Part shown: positions 49,445 to 60,680 of the stretch, piece by piece
How positions within the stretch are numbered: the first letter of the stretch is position 1
How the letters are laid out: each line of letters opens with the position of its first letter
Assembly: GCA_012861695.1 (NCBI GenBank)
Contig: JAAOOA010000537.1
Location: 1 to 64,000 of the forward strand
Direction of reading: 5' to 3'
Origin: Trematomus loennbergii
Taxonomy: Eukaryota > Chordata > Actinopteri > Perciformes > Nototheniidae
Length of the DNA stretch: 64,000 bases
Program-made: the position numbers and the translations under genes
Notes under the pieces: model-generated
What the model was told of the DNA's origin: nothing
What the model saw: only the letters and a program-made list of their open reading frames with translations
Databases searched by the model: none

Positions 49445-49771
49445 TAGGGCTGTCAGTCGATTAAAATATTTAATCGCGATTAAACGCATGATTGTCCATA
49501 GTTAATCGCGATTAATCGCAAATTAATCGCACATTTTTTATCTGTTCTAAATGTACCTTAGAGGGATATTTTTCAAGTTTTTAATACTCTTATCAACATA
49601 TGAGTGGAAAATATGCTTTATATGTTTGTTTATTATCATTTGAACAATGACAAATATTCTCATGAATATTAAACACAACAACCTGAACATTACAAATATT
49701 CGCCTCAATTCAACCTGGAACCTCTCTCATACAATAATACTGTGTGTGTGGGTGTGTGTGTGTGTGTGTGT

Positions 49772-49839
<68 letters not shown>

Positions 49840-50367
49840 ATCGTTGGAGCTATGTGCAGCTCAAGGCATATATGCTCGAATGGGAGCTGCCTGGACGCTG
49901 CAATCATGTAGCGCGTACTATCCGTGCTGAGTGAGCTGACTTTTCGTACAATGTCCCACTGGCTGGCTGCCTGCATAAAGTCAAGTGCTCGGCGCAGTTG
50001 TCGGCGAAATGTCATTGAAACAGCTCCTTATATCCGTTAGCGCAGCTAGCTAGCACCAGATGCTAACAACAACACGTAAGGTGTGCCTCGCTCGCGCGAG
50101 TCGCGCCACACATACACACTCCCTCCCGGTCCTCCCGATGGCCAGTCCGGGCCTGCCAGTGAGCGTGGAAGTGTGGTCTGCCACAAGCGGGCGGCAGGAG
50201 CGGGGCTGTCAGCATCAGCTTGTCGATGGTATTTTACACTCGATGCGCTCTGAAACTACGGCGGCCGAGGACAAAAAATACACATGCGTTAATCGCGTTA
50301 AAATAATTAGTGGCGTTAATTTTTTTTTGCGTTAACGCGTTATTAACGCGTTAACTTGACAGCCCTA
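49445..50367. mobile_element. hAT-type MITE with 8-bp target duplication GTTTAAAC
   Basis: The perfect 8-bp direct repeat (49437-49444 and 50368-50375) flanks TAGGGCTGTCA...TGACAGCCCTA inverted ends. Sub-terminal TTAATCGCGATTAA and GTTAACGCGTTAA repeats are typical of this family. A GT microsatellite at 49740-49838 lies inside. No transposase. Confidence 0.9.
49740..49838. repeat. (TG)n microsatellite
   Basis: TG tract with a few GG interruptions, inside the hAT MITE. Confidence 0.95.
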
Positions 50368-50436
50368 GTTTAAACATCTCCAAACGACATCACATAAGCA
50401 CAATACATGTTACTAATCCTTACAGTGTAAGTGTAA

Positions 50437-50760
50437 TGCAGCGTCCACACGGCGGCGTGCGTTGAAGCTTGCAGGTGGGCGTGTCTGAAACTCGACCAAC
50501 AACCAATCACATGAATCTCCCGCCCCGGACACAAGGGCACGCGGTTTGATTGGCTAGAGCTTGTACTGGCATATGATTTGATTGGCTGACATTGCTCAAC
50601 TTTTGAAGCGAGCAACGCGTGGCGATGCTCCCACAATGCAGTTCGGCGAAGCGTGACATCACCCCATTCAAAGTGCATTCACTTTGAATGGGGTGATGTC
50701 ACGCTGATGTCACGGCAGAAGCGTTGAAGCTTCAACGCACGCCGCCGTGTGGACGGGCCG
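50437..50760. mobile_element. PIF/Harbinger-type MITE
   Basis: TAA on each side (50434-50436 and 50761-50763). About 29 bp of terminal inverted repeat are identical (CGTCCACACGGCGGCGTGCG inward). It contains a perfect 25-bp hairpin (50651-50675 with 50680-50704, loop CATT). It shares structure and GATTGGCTAGAGCTTG segments with 44308-44857. Confidence 0.88.
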
Positions 50761-50969
50761 TAAGGTTTACACTGACACTTACAGTCATTGCTTTCTGACG
50801 GACTTGACCCTTTTACTATTCAGGTTGCATAGGAAAATTAGTAGCAGTCTACTGCCATGCTATTCAGTTCACCTTCTCCTACTTCCTGTACCCGTTTTCC
50901 TGTCTAACCTTCAGTAGAAATTTTACAAAAATATAAATGTGCAAATATAAAACATACAGGTGTTAACGG

Positions 50970-51250
50970 TAGTAAAACCTGAGAGCAGGATTAGCTGAAA
51001 AGAGTACAAGGAAGCTTATAAAAGTTAACAGCATTTAATTAAACAAATTATGCGGTGATATACAATGAAATGTGCGAGTGGAGGCGCTCTCCCCATTCAG
51101 CTGTTGCCTGTCCCGTGTGCGTGGGTGAGCCAAGCTGAAGAAGAGGTCGATTCTTCCTGTCCATCACGAGTTATCAACTGTAGTCTTCTTCTATTGGCCG
51201 GCGTCGACGGGGGCGTGTCCAATGCAAATCCTGCCGTTTTCTGCTGCTAA
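50970..51250 (+). repeat. Piece of TRIM-unit upstream region
   Basis: CCTGAGAGCAGGATTAGCTG and TTAACAGCATTTAATTAAAC match 27425-27500 and 39700-39770. Farther right it is diverged. It sits inside the long-TIR element. Confidence 0.65.
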
Positions 51251-51600
51251 ATTACATCATTCTGATGTCTGTGGTTATTTAAACATTCCCTAATAACAAT
51301 ATTTCAGCCTCAATAAATGAGAATTAAAACCAGTGTGTTTAGTGTACAACATCACATGTCATTTCACCTTCAATTCACGGTTTCAAAACGTAGCATTTGC
51401 CACATGCTAATGCTAGCCGGAAATGACGAGATTTACTTAGCGGAAAACCGGAAGTCATGTGTGAACATTCGGTTTTTAGAATAAACAGATTTAAATTAAA
51501 TACAGTGTATTTAATTTAAATTACGTCATATCAACATTAATTTTAATTTCTTACACAGGTCAATATCACCTTGCTATTGGTAGCTGAACTGTCAATACCC
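51251..51600. other. Interior of the long-TIR element, unassigned
   Basis: AT-rich sequence before the right terminal repeat. Nothing recognised. Confidence 0.5.
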
Positions 51601-52299
51601 CAAAACATATTTTTAGATATAAATACTTCATTTTGAGTTATTTAGACACAATTAACACTTATAGTTTCATGTCTTGTTAAATAAGAATAGATCATATTTG
51701 TTAAGTGTTATTATGGGAGAATTACTATTCTTGTGGTACTACTACCTTATTTGGCCCATATTGAGCAGAGCATATTAAGACAAAAACTCATGTACAACAA
51801 CTTCCTTACTTGCAACAAATAAGCACTAATTTGAGGGTTATTGAGGAAAAACTCTCAACTAATGGCTTATTACTTGTAGAATATCGTCATGTAGAATAAG
51901 GCATTAATAAGTGTTTTATAATGACTAATAAAGAGCCAATATACTGCGAATATGCATGTTAATTAACAACTAGTAGAATTTGTGTACCTTAATATAAAGT
52001 GTTACCAAAAATTGCACTTATGTAAAGACCCATTTTCAAACAGTCTGTTCAGGGAGGAGGAAGTGTTTCACCAGCTGCTCTTAAACAGGGACCATAACAC
52101 AGCGTTGTGAAATATAGCTATAAATCTCCAGATGTGTAAAGAGATGTCCTTTATGTATTGAGAAAATATTCCTACTTATGCTCAATACACTATTTGAAAA
52201 GCCTCTTGGATCAGCTGTAAAATGCATCGTCACAAAGTTAAATAACAAGCCTCAATAGTTCTTCCTCCACTCCCTCTTGGCAAACTGCCACTGAGAGGT

Positions 52300-52466
52300 G
52301 GGACCACACTGTAAGAGAAGAGTTTACATTTCCCAGAAATCAAAGCTGAAGTTTGTCTGAGCGACAGCAGAGCAGCAGCCGAGACAAGTCTCTGTTTCTC
52401 TGAAGAAACACTCAACTGAATCCAGAAGCTTTTTATCAACAACACAGCAGGACTCTGCAAACACTG
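52300..52466 (+). other. Leader exon of TRIM copy 3 (start undefined)
   Basis: Ends CAAACACTG followed by GTGAGTAC. Acceptor TTTTGTCCTCAG at 53586-53597 before the coding exon. Confidence 0.52.
52330..52338 (+). promoter_or_regulatory. GAS-like STAT site TTCCCAGAA, unit 3
   Basis: Perfect TTCNNNGAA, same relative position as in the other units. Confidence 0.45.
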
Positions 52467-53027
52467 GTGAGTACACTACAGACACATCACTTACTAAATA
52501 ATTAGTCAAAGCTGGATTAAAATCTGAATCTGACTGTATTACATCAGTTTACCATATAAAGAATATTATACAATAGAAATGTGTCAGTTAAGATAAAAAC
52601 CTCAACATTTACATTAGCACCAGCCAACAATACAATGTAAACTCTGGTTAAGTTAGGTTGGACAGAATACAGTCAAAGCTAGCATGAGCTTATACTTATT
52701 TTCATATTTCCTGTATTTGAAAACATTTTTATAATTGACTCTATTAAATAAAGTAGAATCTAAATATTAGATTTATTCTGGACTGTCCAAAGCAAGGGAT
52801 CTGGTGTTATGTTACAAGTGTTGCTTATAAAAATGCATGACAATTACATTTCATCTTATATCATTTGTACACACTGTGGTTAGTAGCCTTGCTTTGAACC
52901 TGTTTCTATAGTAACTGCTGTCTGCCTTTTGAAGCTGATAAAGTTTACTGTTTTTTAACAACTAGTATTAACTTCAGTGATGCTCAGCAGGAGGTTTCAC
53001 TCCTCTGTTCAACAACGGAAAAATCCC

Positions 53028-53357
53028 CGCATTCGCGACGCCCTACTCAGGTTGGTGTGTCCCGCACCGTTGTCTCTTTACGGCACCTTTTCACACCTCC
53101 CGCCGTCTCCCGCGGCCGATTCAACATGTTGAATCGGCCGCGGGAGGTCAGAGAAAGTCGGCCCAAGCAATCACTCTGATTGGCTGTTCAATCTACCGCT
53201 GCCTGCTCGTAAGGACAGTTATTGCCACTCGTCAACTGAAGTATTTGTGGTGTGTTCGTAGGCGGGCGGTGTAGCCGACACAGGCGACGTAGCTGACGTA
53301 AAAGTCAGGACGCCTTCGGTACGCGTTCTTTGGTCTCAGGTAGGTGTGTAGCGGCCT
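53028..53357. mobile_element. Unit 3-specific insertion with a GC-rich palindrome
   Basis: It replaces the CCCAACAGTATTAGAGCTTA segment found in units 1 and 4. It holds the 40-bp perfect palindrome at 53107-53146 and GATTGGCTG-type MITE-like sequence. The ends share a loose CCTAC-CAGG/CCTACCTGAG similarity. Type unassigned. Confidence 0.5.
53107..53146. repeat. Perfect 40-bp GC-rich palindrome
   Basis: CTCCCGCGGCCGATTCAACA is followed immediately by its exact reverse complement, with no spacer. Confidence 0.97.
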
Positions 53358-53597
53358 TTAGAGTTAAACTAAATGCTACTATGATTTTCGAGATTTATTT
53401 ATAATATTATCAAACAGAGAGATTTCTTTAACAATAACAGTGAACTGCAAATTTGAGCAATCTTTCACCCTCCGCATAATCATGATACATCAGCAGAGTT
53501 CAGTATCACCATCTATTTGACTTATAGCAAACAGATACAAGAGATTAAATCATATATACATTACAGTTTTTGTTTTTTTCACACGTTTTGTCCTCAG

Positions 53598-55159
53598 AGA
53601 GACATGTCTGCTGCCAGCTGTCTGCTGACTGAAGATCAGTTTCTGTGCTCCATCTGTCTGGATGTGTTCACTGATCCAGTCAGCACACCATGTGGACACA
53701 ACTTCTGTAAAGCCTGCATCTCTGAACACTGGGACAGAAATGTCCCCTATCAGTGTCCCAACTGTAAAAAGCTCTTCTTCCCAAGACCTGAGCTGCTGGT
53801 CAATACTTTCATCTCTGAGATGGCTGCTCAGTTCAGACAGTCAGCTCAACAGAAAGCCAGCAGCAGCAGCTCAGAGCAACAAGTGGTCAAACCAGGAGAA
53901 GTTCCCTGTGACGTCTGCACTGGAACCAGACTGAAGGCCCTGAAGTCCTGCCTGGTGTGTCTGGAGTCCTACTGTGAGACTCACCTGGAGCCTCACCTGA
54001 CAAGGCCAGGCCTGAAGAAACATCAGCTGATCGACCCTGAGGAGAACCTGGAAGGCAGGATGTGTGTGAAGCACGATAAACTGCTGGAGCTGTTCTGTCA
54101 GACCGACCAGGTGTGTGTCTGCATCCACTGCACCTATTCAGAGCACAAGACACATGATGTTGTTCCTCTGAAAGAAGAATATGAAGGAAAGAAGGCTGAC
54201 TGGGGAAGACAGAGGCTGAAATTCAGCAGATGATCCAGAAGAGAAGACTGAAGATTCAGGACATGAGTCGCTCAGTGGAGCTCAGTAAGGAAGGAGCAGA
54301 CAGAGAGATAGCAGATGGTGTTCAGGTCTTCACCGCTCTGAAGGAGTCTGTTGAGAGAAGCCAGGCCGAGCTCATCAACACGATCAAAGAGAAGCAGAGA
54401 GAGACAGAGGAACAGGCTGAAGGCTTCATCAAAGAGCTGGAACAGGAAATATCTGAGCTGAAGAAGAGAAGCTCTGAGGTGGAGCAGCTCTCACGCTCTG
54501 AAGACCAGCTCCACCTCCTCCAAAGCTTCACGTCCCTGAACGCTGCTCCACCCACCAAGAACTGGACATAAGTCAGGGTCCGTCCACCTTCATATGAGGG
54601 ACTGTGAGAGCTGTGACTCAGCTGGAGGAGACGCTCAGTAAACAGATGAAGAAGCTGCTGAGGTGGAGTTGAAGAGGGTCCAGCAGTATGAGGTGGAGGT
54701 GACTCTTGATCCTGATACAGCACATCCTGCACTCATCCTGTCTGATGATGGAAAACAAGTGAAACATGGTGATGTGAGGAAGAATCTCCCAAACAATCTG
54801 GAGAGATTTGATTATTGTGCTGATGTCTTAGCAAAGCAGAGTTTCTTTCAGGAAGATCTTATTATGAGGTTCAGGTTAAAGGGAAGACTGATTGGGATTT
54901 AGGAGTGGCCAGAGAGTCGATCAACAGGAAGGGAAACATCACACTGACTCCTCAGGATGGTTACTGGACGATAAGGTTGAGGAATGAAAATGAGTACAAA
55001 GCTGTGCTGTCCTCAGTCTGTCTCTCTCTGAAGTCTCAGCCTGAGAAGGTGCGGGTGTTTGTGGATTATGAGGAGGGTCTGGTCTCCTTTTATGATGTTG
55101 ATGCTGCAGCTCTGATCTACTCCTTCACTGGCTGCTGCTTCAAAGTGAAACTCTACTAA
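53598..55159 (+). pseudogene. finTRIM-like gene, copy 3, disrupted
   Basis: ATG at 53604. Complete C3HC4 RING, B-box 1 (CDVCTGTRLKALKSCLVCLE) and B-box 2 (CVKHDKLLELFC...CVCIHC...EHKTHD), about 200 residues intact. One base is lost at GCTGACTGGGG (GCTGAGCTGGGG in copy 4), giving a stop at 54233. The coiled coil is open in the next frame until a G-to-T nonsense change (AACTGGACATAA) at 54571. PRY reads from 54663; a base missing in TTTCTTTCAGG shifts the frame again. The SPRY core DLGVARESINRKGNITLTPQ is preserved, with VRVFVDYEEGLVSFYDVD after it, and the protein ends early at KVKLY (55159). Best preserved N-terminal half together with copy 4, but not functional as written. Confidence 0.87.
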
Positions 55160-55353
55160 ATGTATTAAATGTATTCAACTGGGGAAGTACATTGTACTTT
55201 TTTTCAGAATCTGATCACATATGGTTCACCTTGATGAGACGCATAAAAACACATAAAATACTGATGAGTATGTTCTAATGTACTCTAGTTTATTCTACGG
55301 ATTGCACTCCCTGCAATCATGACTTGAAGTGATCAGAAAACTATTTACGAAGA

Positions 55354-55359
55354 AATAAA
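55354..55359 (+). terminator. Poly(A) signal AATAAA, TRIM copy 3
   Basis: Equivalent to the other units. Here about 80 bases of 3' UTR are missing upstream. Confidence 0.5.
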
Positions 55360-56306
55360 CTTTTACCACTTCTTTATATGTCAGGGGGACAAGAAAAGTA
55401 TTTATTGTCTCAGAATTGTGTGTTCAAAAAGTGTTTCATACTTGCAGACATTACTAGTGGAAGTAATGCACTCCTTTTTTATTAGTAAAATACTGTATAT
55501 ATATTTCTTTTATAATTTTCAATTGAGGGGAAAATGATGGGTCTCTCTGGTGTGTTTTAAAGGGGGAGTTCAGGATTGATTATTGAATTACTGTATATTG
55601 GTACAAAATGTATTTACAGTTACTTGGAAAATCAACAATATCTGATCATGAAACATTAGGCTGCAGTGGTTTAACAAACCAGGGAAATGAAAAAGTTACA
55701 TCTCAGCTGTCTGTTGTGTTATGTTAATTGTATTTCGTCCACCTCTCTGCACACTGCTTGTAAAGTTTGAACAAAGCCTCAATGGATTAAAAAAAGGAAC
55801 AAAGAATGTTATTTTTTGTGTTTTTTTAAATGTTCTTACTGAAGTACAGTTTTCACTAGTTCTCAATTTAGGGAAAGTATCTTAAAAAAATGTACTTGAC
55901 TATTTCCATTTCTACTGAACTACATTTGTCTGATAGATTTGGTTCTTCTGAAGCTTTATAAACTATTTAAAACTCTCTTGGATCAGCTGATCATAGATAT
56001 TAAGATTGCTGTATATGTTTGTTAGAGATAAGGCCATCAACTGGTTAGCTTAGCTTAGCATAAAGACTGGAAACAGGGGAAGACAAAGCCAAAGGTAACA
56101 AAATCCACCTATCAGCAGCTCTGAATCCAGTTTGTTTAATCCATACCAAATCAGAGGAGTAAAAACATCAATAAAACGTTTAACAGGGGATTATGGGTCG
56201 GCCTATTTCTTGAGATATATTAAGTACACTTAAATGTGTATTTTGTCACTAACTATTTCCCCCTTTTCCTAGTATATATGCTAAACTAAGCTAATCTAAG
56301 TGTCTG

Positions 56307-56411
56307 ATGGCTGCAGCCTGTGTCAGTGAGAGCGGTCTGACTGGTTGGACTGCTTCTAATGATTATGATCTCATTCTTCACCTTGAACACACTCCAGCAC
56401 TGCCTGTACAG
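56307..56411 (+). other. Exon-like 35-codon segment downstream of TRIM copy 3
   Basis: Same ATG-led frame and GTGAGA donor as 31831-31935. Confidence 0.2.
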
Positions 56412-56590
56412 GTGAGACTAACTCACTGCAAACGTCCCGTCTGACTGGGAGATAAATAAAGGGTTTTTTAAATATCAAAATGGCATGAAATATGTTTGTA
56501 AAGTCTATTTTAATAATACCCTGTTGATAAGATGGAGCTTATCATTTGAAATGTCATTTTTTAAAGAGGTGGATGGTGAATAATATTACC

Positions 56591-57535
56591 TGTTAAGCCC
56601 TGAGCCTGTTTTTCAGGTCTCAGGCTCGAAAATGACATTCTCAGAACAAATGACCATATCTTCCCTTCTAAAAGGGTTAAATTAATAATATTTTTTCTCA
56701 AAGTAATGATAAACCTGTGAGTTGGATGTAGAAAAGTCAGAATCAATATAAATGTTTTTTATTTTAAAGAAAATTCAGATTTTACATAGTAAAAAACTGT
56801 AAATTATAGTGTCCGTCCAAAAATTCTTTTTTACTTATAGTGAAAACCACCATTGGATGATGGGTTAGTAGACTAAAACCTTTAGGAATCCAAAGTACAA
56901 TATATAATAAGTACCCTGTATCAAGATTGATGCAAAACAAGTGACATTTGACATTTTTAGAGAGATTTAGCAAAAATAAACCACTTCTGGGGTCATTTGG
57001 GTGGATTGTCCATATCTCTGGCTTCCCTTGCTCAATTTTGATGGTTGACACCTCTTTCTGACCGTTAGAGCCAATAGAATCGAAGGGGGAGTCCCCCACA
57101 CACACGTTGTGAAGAGAAAAGGTGGGGGCTTCGCATTTGTAATTTTCCATCCAGTGAACCTATCTCTAGCGTTGACATCTGGAAACGGAAAACAGTTTTA
57201 ATGCTTATGGCTTATCAGAAATCATTTCAAAGGGACACGGACACATTAGATTAACCTATGGATTAACTTCAGCAGCGTTTTTATCATTTTAATGCCATTG
57301 AAGACCACTTTGGAGAGACTACAGAGCCAAGGTAAAAATGTTAGCATTTTTAGCTACCTAGCGTCACCTGTTGATGATAGGTGTTTATATAAATGGTGTG
57401 TTTGTGTGGTGGAGTCGCTATCATTGATGCGTTTTGCGCCCCGGGCAGCTGTTTTGATATTCCGCTGAAGTATACGCTGTGACGTAATAACGCTTCTTTT
57501 TTTTCGAGGGAAGGGGGGGGGTCAGAGGGCCTAAG
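56591..57535. other. Unassigned stretch
   Basis: It begins at a TTAA with CCCTGAGCCTG...CAGGTCTCAGGCTC, a small imperfect inverted repeat reminiscent of a piggyBac-like terminus but without a proven partner end. The minus-strand frame at 56782-57150 shows no domain I know. Confidence 0.4.
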
Positions 57536-57640
57536 CACTTCAGATATTCATTGCTATCGGGATGTTAAGAGCATTCCATGGAATATAACAAAAAGTGTAT
57601 CTCGAGCCGGTTTCTCAAACTTACCTACCCCACCTTTAAA
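57536..57640 (-). mobile_element. Terminal piece of the AAGGTGGGGTAGGTAA element
   Basis: It ends TTACCTACCCCACCTTT and contains ATTCATTGCTATCGGGATGT as in the 13582-14822 copy, uninterrupted. This gives an independent empty site for the LINE there. Confidence 0.65.
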
Positions 57641-57781
57641 GTGTTCTCAAAGCTGGTAAAGGTGCAGCTAGTTTGAATGACTTTGTATACTGCAGGGTAG
57701 CTTGTGAATTTACTCCAGGTGGAACTAAAGTCTGATTTAAGACTTGATTATATTTCACATCATTAATCCAGAGCTGTAAAG

Positions 57782-59068
57782 CAGAGATGGAGTACTCGAG
57801 TCCTGGACTCGGACTCGAGTGCCGATTTTCGGGACTCGTGACTCGACTCGGACTCGCACACTGGTTGACGCGACTCGGACTTGGACTCGTGAATTCTCGC
57901 GCACGATGACTTGGACTCGGACTCGGACTCGTGAATTATCGCGTACGCTGACTTGGACTCGGACTCGGACTCGTGAATTTTTCCCCCCATGATGACTCGG
58001 ACTCGACTTGTACATTGACGCTCCGACTTGGACTCGGACTCGGACTCGAGCAAGTTTTCTATGGAGTCTGATGTCCTCTATCCTGGCGTGTGCACCGGCT
58101 GCGAGGCGAGTTCACGTACTGGGCCCCGCTATTCCAGTCTAAAGATGTCTAGACACACCCGCATCCTGCTGTATGCTTTCACACATTCTGCTTCCACATT
58201 GGAAAAGAGCAGCGCAAAATGCTCTATGTGGAAACAATATTGAAGAGAAGGCTCCGTAACACATTACTCTAAACATCGAGTTCAGACATATAGGCTGTCT
58301 TGAACACTATCATCAGAGTAACGTGATCTAATCAATACATAAAGATTCAGCCGATAACACGAAAGCACATGGCTACTTAACATGCAGAATGACGTCATTT
58401 TGCATGTTAAGTAGCCATGTGCTTTCTGGGGCTAAATCTTTATCAGTAAACCGATTTAACCGGTAAAAGTTCCTTCAAAATAAGAGTCCCGATCTTATTA
58501 CTATCAAATAAAAGTGCAAAACGAAAACTTTACCATAGGAAAATATTGGCATACAAATATAATCACTTCTCTAAAAGGTAACTCATTTTAAACATAGTTT
58601 ATTTATATATAATAATAATAATAATATTAATATTAGTAATAAGCTTTATATTTGTATAGCACCTATTACAAGAATTGTAGCCAAACTGGCTTCACAGCAG
58701 TTCAATAGACAGATTAGTATAACATGACAGGATAAAAGCAATGTAGAGGAGCAGCTACATTTCAACACATATATCCACGAAGATGAATACATGAAGACTT
58801 GTGACTCGGACTTGACTTGGACTCTTCTTAGGTGACTCGGACTTGGACTCGGACTCGAACACAGGTAATGATGACTCGGACTCGGACTCGACTCGGACAC
58901 TCCTTGGGTGACTCGGACTTGGACTCGGACTCGAACACAGGTAATGATGACTCGGACTCAGACTCGACTCGGACATTCCTTGGGTGACTCGGACTTGGAC
59001 TCGGACTCGAAGAGTGGTGACTCGAGAGTGACTTGGACTCGTGAATTGGTGACTTGACTACAACACTG
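57782..59068. mobile_element. hAT-type element rich in GACTCG repeats
   Basis: The 8-bp duplication CTGTAAAG lies on both sides (57774-57781 and 59069-59076), with ends CAGAGATGG and CAACACTG. Both inner flanks (57790-58060 and 58795-59050) are arrays of GGACTCG/GACTTG, which create serine/glutamate-rich chance frames on the minus strand. The interior carries a hairpin at 58361-58426. No transposase. Confidence 0.85.
58361..58426. repeat. Perfect 26-bp hairpin centred on a CRE palindrome
   Basis: Arms 58361-58386 and 58401-58426 are exact reverse complements. The 14-base centre contains TGACGTCA (58390-58397). Weaker inverted similarity continues outward to about 58340 and 58444. Confidence 0.93.
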
Positions 59069-59409
59069 CTGTAAAGTAACTAAAGGGTTTAATTACATTT
59101 AGTAGTAAAAGTAGCAAAAAATGGCACTTAAGTACAGACCCATTTTCAAACAGTCTGTTCAGGGAGGAGGAAGTGTTTCACCAGCTGCTCTTAAACAGGG
59201 ACCATAACACAGCGTTGTGAAATATAGCTATAAATCTCCAGATGTGTAAAGAGATGTCCTTTATGTATTGAGAACATATTCCTACTTATGCTCAATACAC
59301 TATTTGAAAATCCTCTTGGATCAGCTGTAAAATGCATCGTCACAAAGTTAAATAACAAGCCTCAACAGTTCTTCCTCCACTCCCTCTTGGCAAACTGCCA
59401 CTGACAGGG

Positions 59410-59572
59410 TGACCACACTGTAAGAGAAGAGTTTCTATTTCCCGGAAATCAAAGCTGAAGTTTGTCTGAGCGACAGCAGAGCAGCAGCCGAGACAAGTCT
59501 CTGTTTCTCTGAAGAAACACTCAACTGAATCCAGAAGCTTTTTGTAAACACAGCAGGACTCTGCAAACACTG
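59410..59572 (+). other. Leader exon of TRIM copy 4 (start undefined)
   Basis: Ends CAAACACTG followed by GTGAGTAC. The acceptor before the coding exon is CTTGTCCTCAG (to 60680). Confidence 0.52.
59439..59447 (+). promoter_or_regulatory. GAS-like STAT site TTCCCGGAA, unit 4
   Basis: Perfect TTCNNNGAA at the same relative position as in units 1-3. Confidence 0.45.
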
Positions 59573-60063
59573 GTGAGTACACTACAGACACATCACTAAC
59601 TAAATAATTAATCAAAGTTGGATTAAAATCAGAATCTGACTGTATTACATCAGTTTACCATATAAAGAATATTATATAAATGTGTCAGTTAAGATAAAAA
59701 CCTCAACATTTACATTAACAACAGCCAACAATATACTACAATGTAAACTCTTGTTAAGTTAGGTTAGAGAGCATACAGTCAAAGCTAGCATTAGCTTATA
59801 CTTATTTTCATATTTCCTGTATTTGAAACATCTTTATAATTGACTCTATTAAACAAGTAGAATCTAAATATTAGATTTGTTCTGGACTCTCCAAAGCAAG
59901 GGATCTGGTGTTGTGTTACAAGTGTTGCTTATAAAAAGGCATGATAATTACATATGTCATCTTATATCATTTGTACACACTGTGGTAAGTAGCCTTGAGC
60001 TTTGAACCTGTTTCTGTGGTAACTGCTGTCTGCCTTTTGAAGCTGATAACGTTTACTGTTTTT

Positions 60064-60334
60064 TAGATTAGATTAGATTACTTTATTGTCATTAAAATGC
60101 AAGCACAGTGTAACGAATGAAGGAGGGTCTAACCAGAGTGCAAAACAGTCAGTTATATACACAATTATCAGAAGTCTGTACAAAATAAATGATACAAAAA
60201 TAAAGGTAAATAGATGGGAAATGTATAAATAAGAATAAATACACAGATAATAATAAATACAGTGAATACAGTACTGTATATAAAACAGTAATGTACAAGG
60301 ATGATTGCGCTTCAGCACAGCACACGACAACAAC
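60064..60334 (-). mobile_element. LINE/SINE 3' tail inserted in the intron of TRIM copy 4
   Basis: Units 1 and 3 read straight from CTGTTTTTTAACAACTAG. Here about 270 bp intervene, starting TTAGATTAGATTAGATTACT TTATTGTCATT (a retroposon tail on the minus strand). No ORF of note. Confidence 0.7.
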
Positions 60335-60680
60335 AACTAGTATTAACTTCAGTGATGCTCAGCAGGAGGTTTCACTCCTCTGTTCAACAACGGCAAAATC
60401 CCCCAACAGTATTAGAGCTTACACATTGTGTTTCTTAGAGTTTAAACTGAATGCTGCTATGACTTTCCAGATGTATTTATAATATTAACAAACAGAGAGA
60501 TTTGTTTAACATTTAACAATAACAGTGTATTGCACATTTGAGCAATCTTTCACCCTCCGCATAATCATGATACATCAGCAGAGTTCAGTATCACCATCTA
60601 TTTGACTTATAGCAAACAGATACAAGAGATTAATCATATATACATTACAGTTTTTGTTTTTTTCAAACTCTTGTCCTCAG

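Larger units (their letters stand above)
47786..52006. mobile_element. 4.2-kb long-TIR (fold-back) transposable element
   Basis: Terminal inverted repeats of about 400 bp (47786-48190 and about 51600-52006) begin GGTAACACTTT and run through ACATGCATATTCGCAGTATA. The AAATT-type host sequence lies on both sides. The interior holds an 83-bp minisatellite, a hAT element, a Harbinger-type MITE and a piece of TRIM-unit upstream DNA. No transposase was recognised, so the superfamily is open. Confidence 0.85.
52024..56590 (+). repeat. TRIM duplication unit 3
   Basis: Colinear with unit 1 from the upstream GACCCATTTTCAAACAGTCT to GTGGATGGTGAATAATATTA, where homology ends at about 56590. Confidence 0.87.

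Noticed and set aside
56591..56640. Possible piggyBac terminus at a TTAA
   Set aside because: Only one candidate end was seen and no matching TTAA-flanked partner was found.
57755..59070. Long Ser/Glu-rich frames on the minus strand
   Set aside because: They are translations of GACTCG/GACTTG arrays inside a hAT element.
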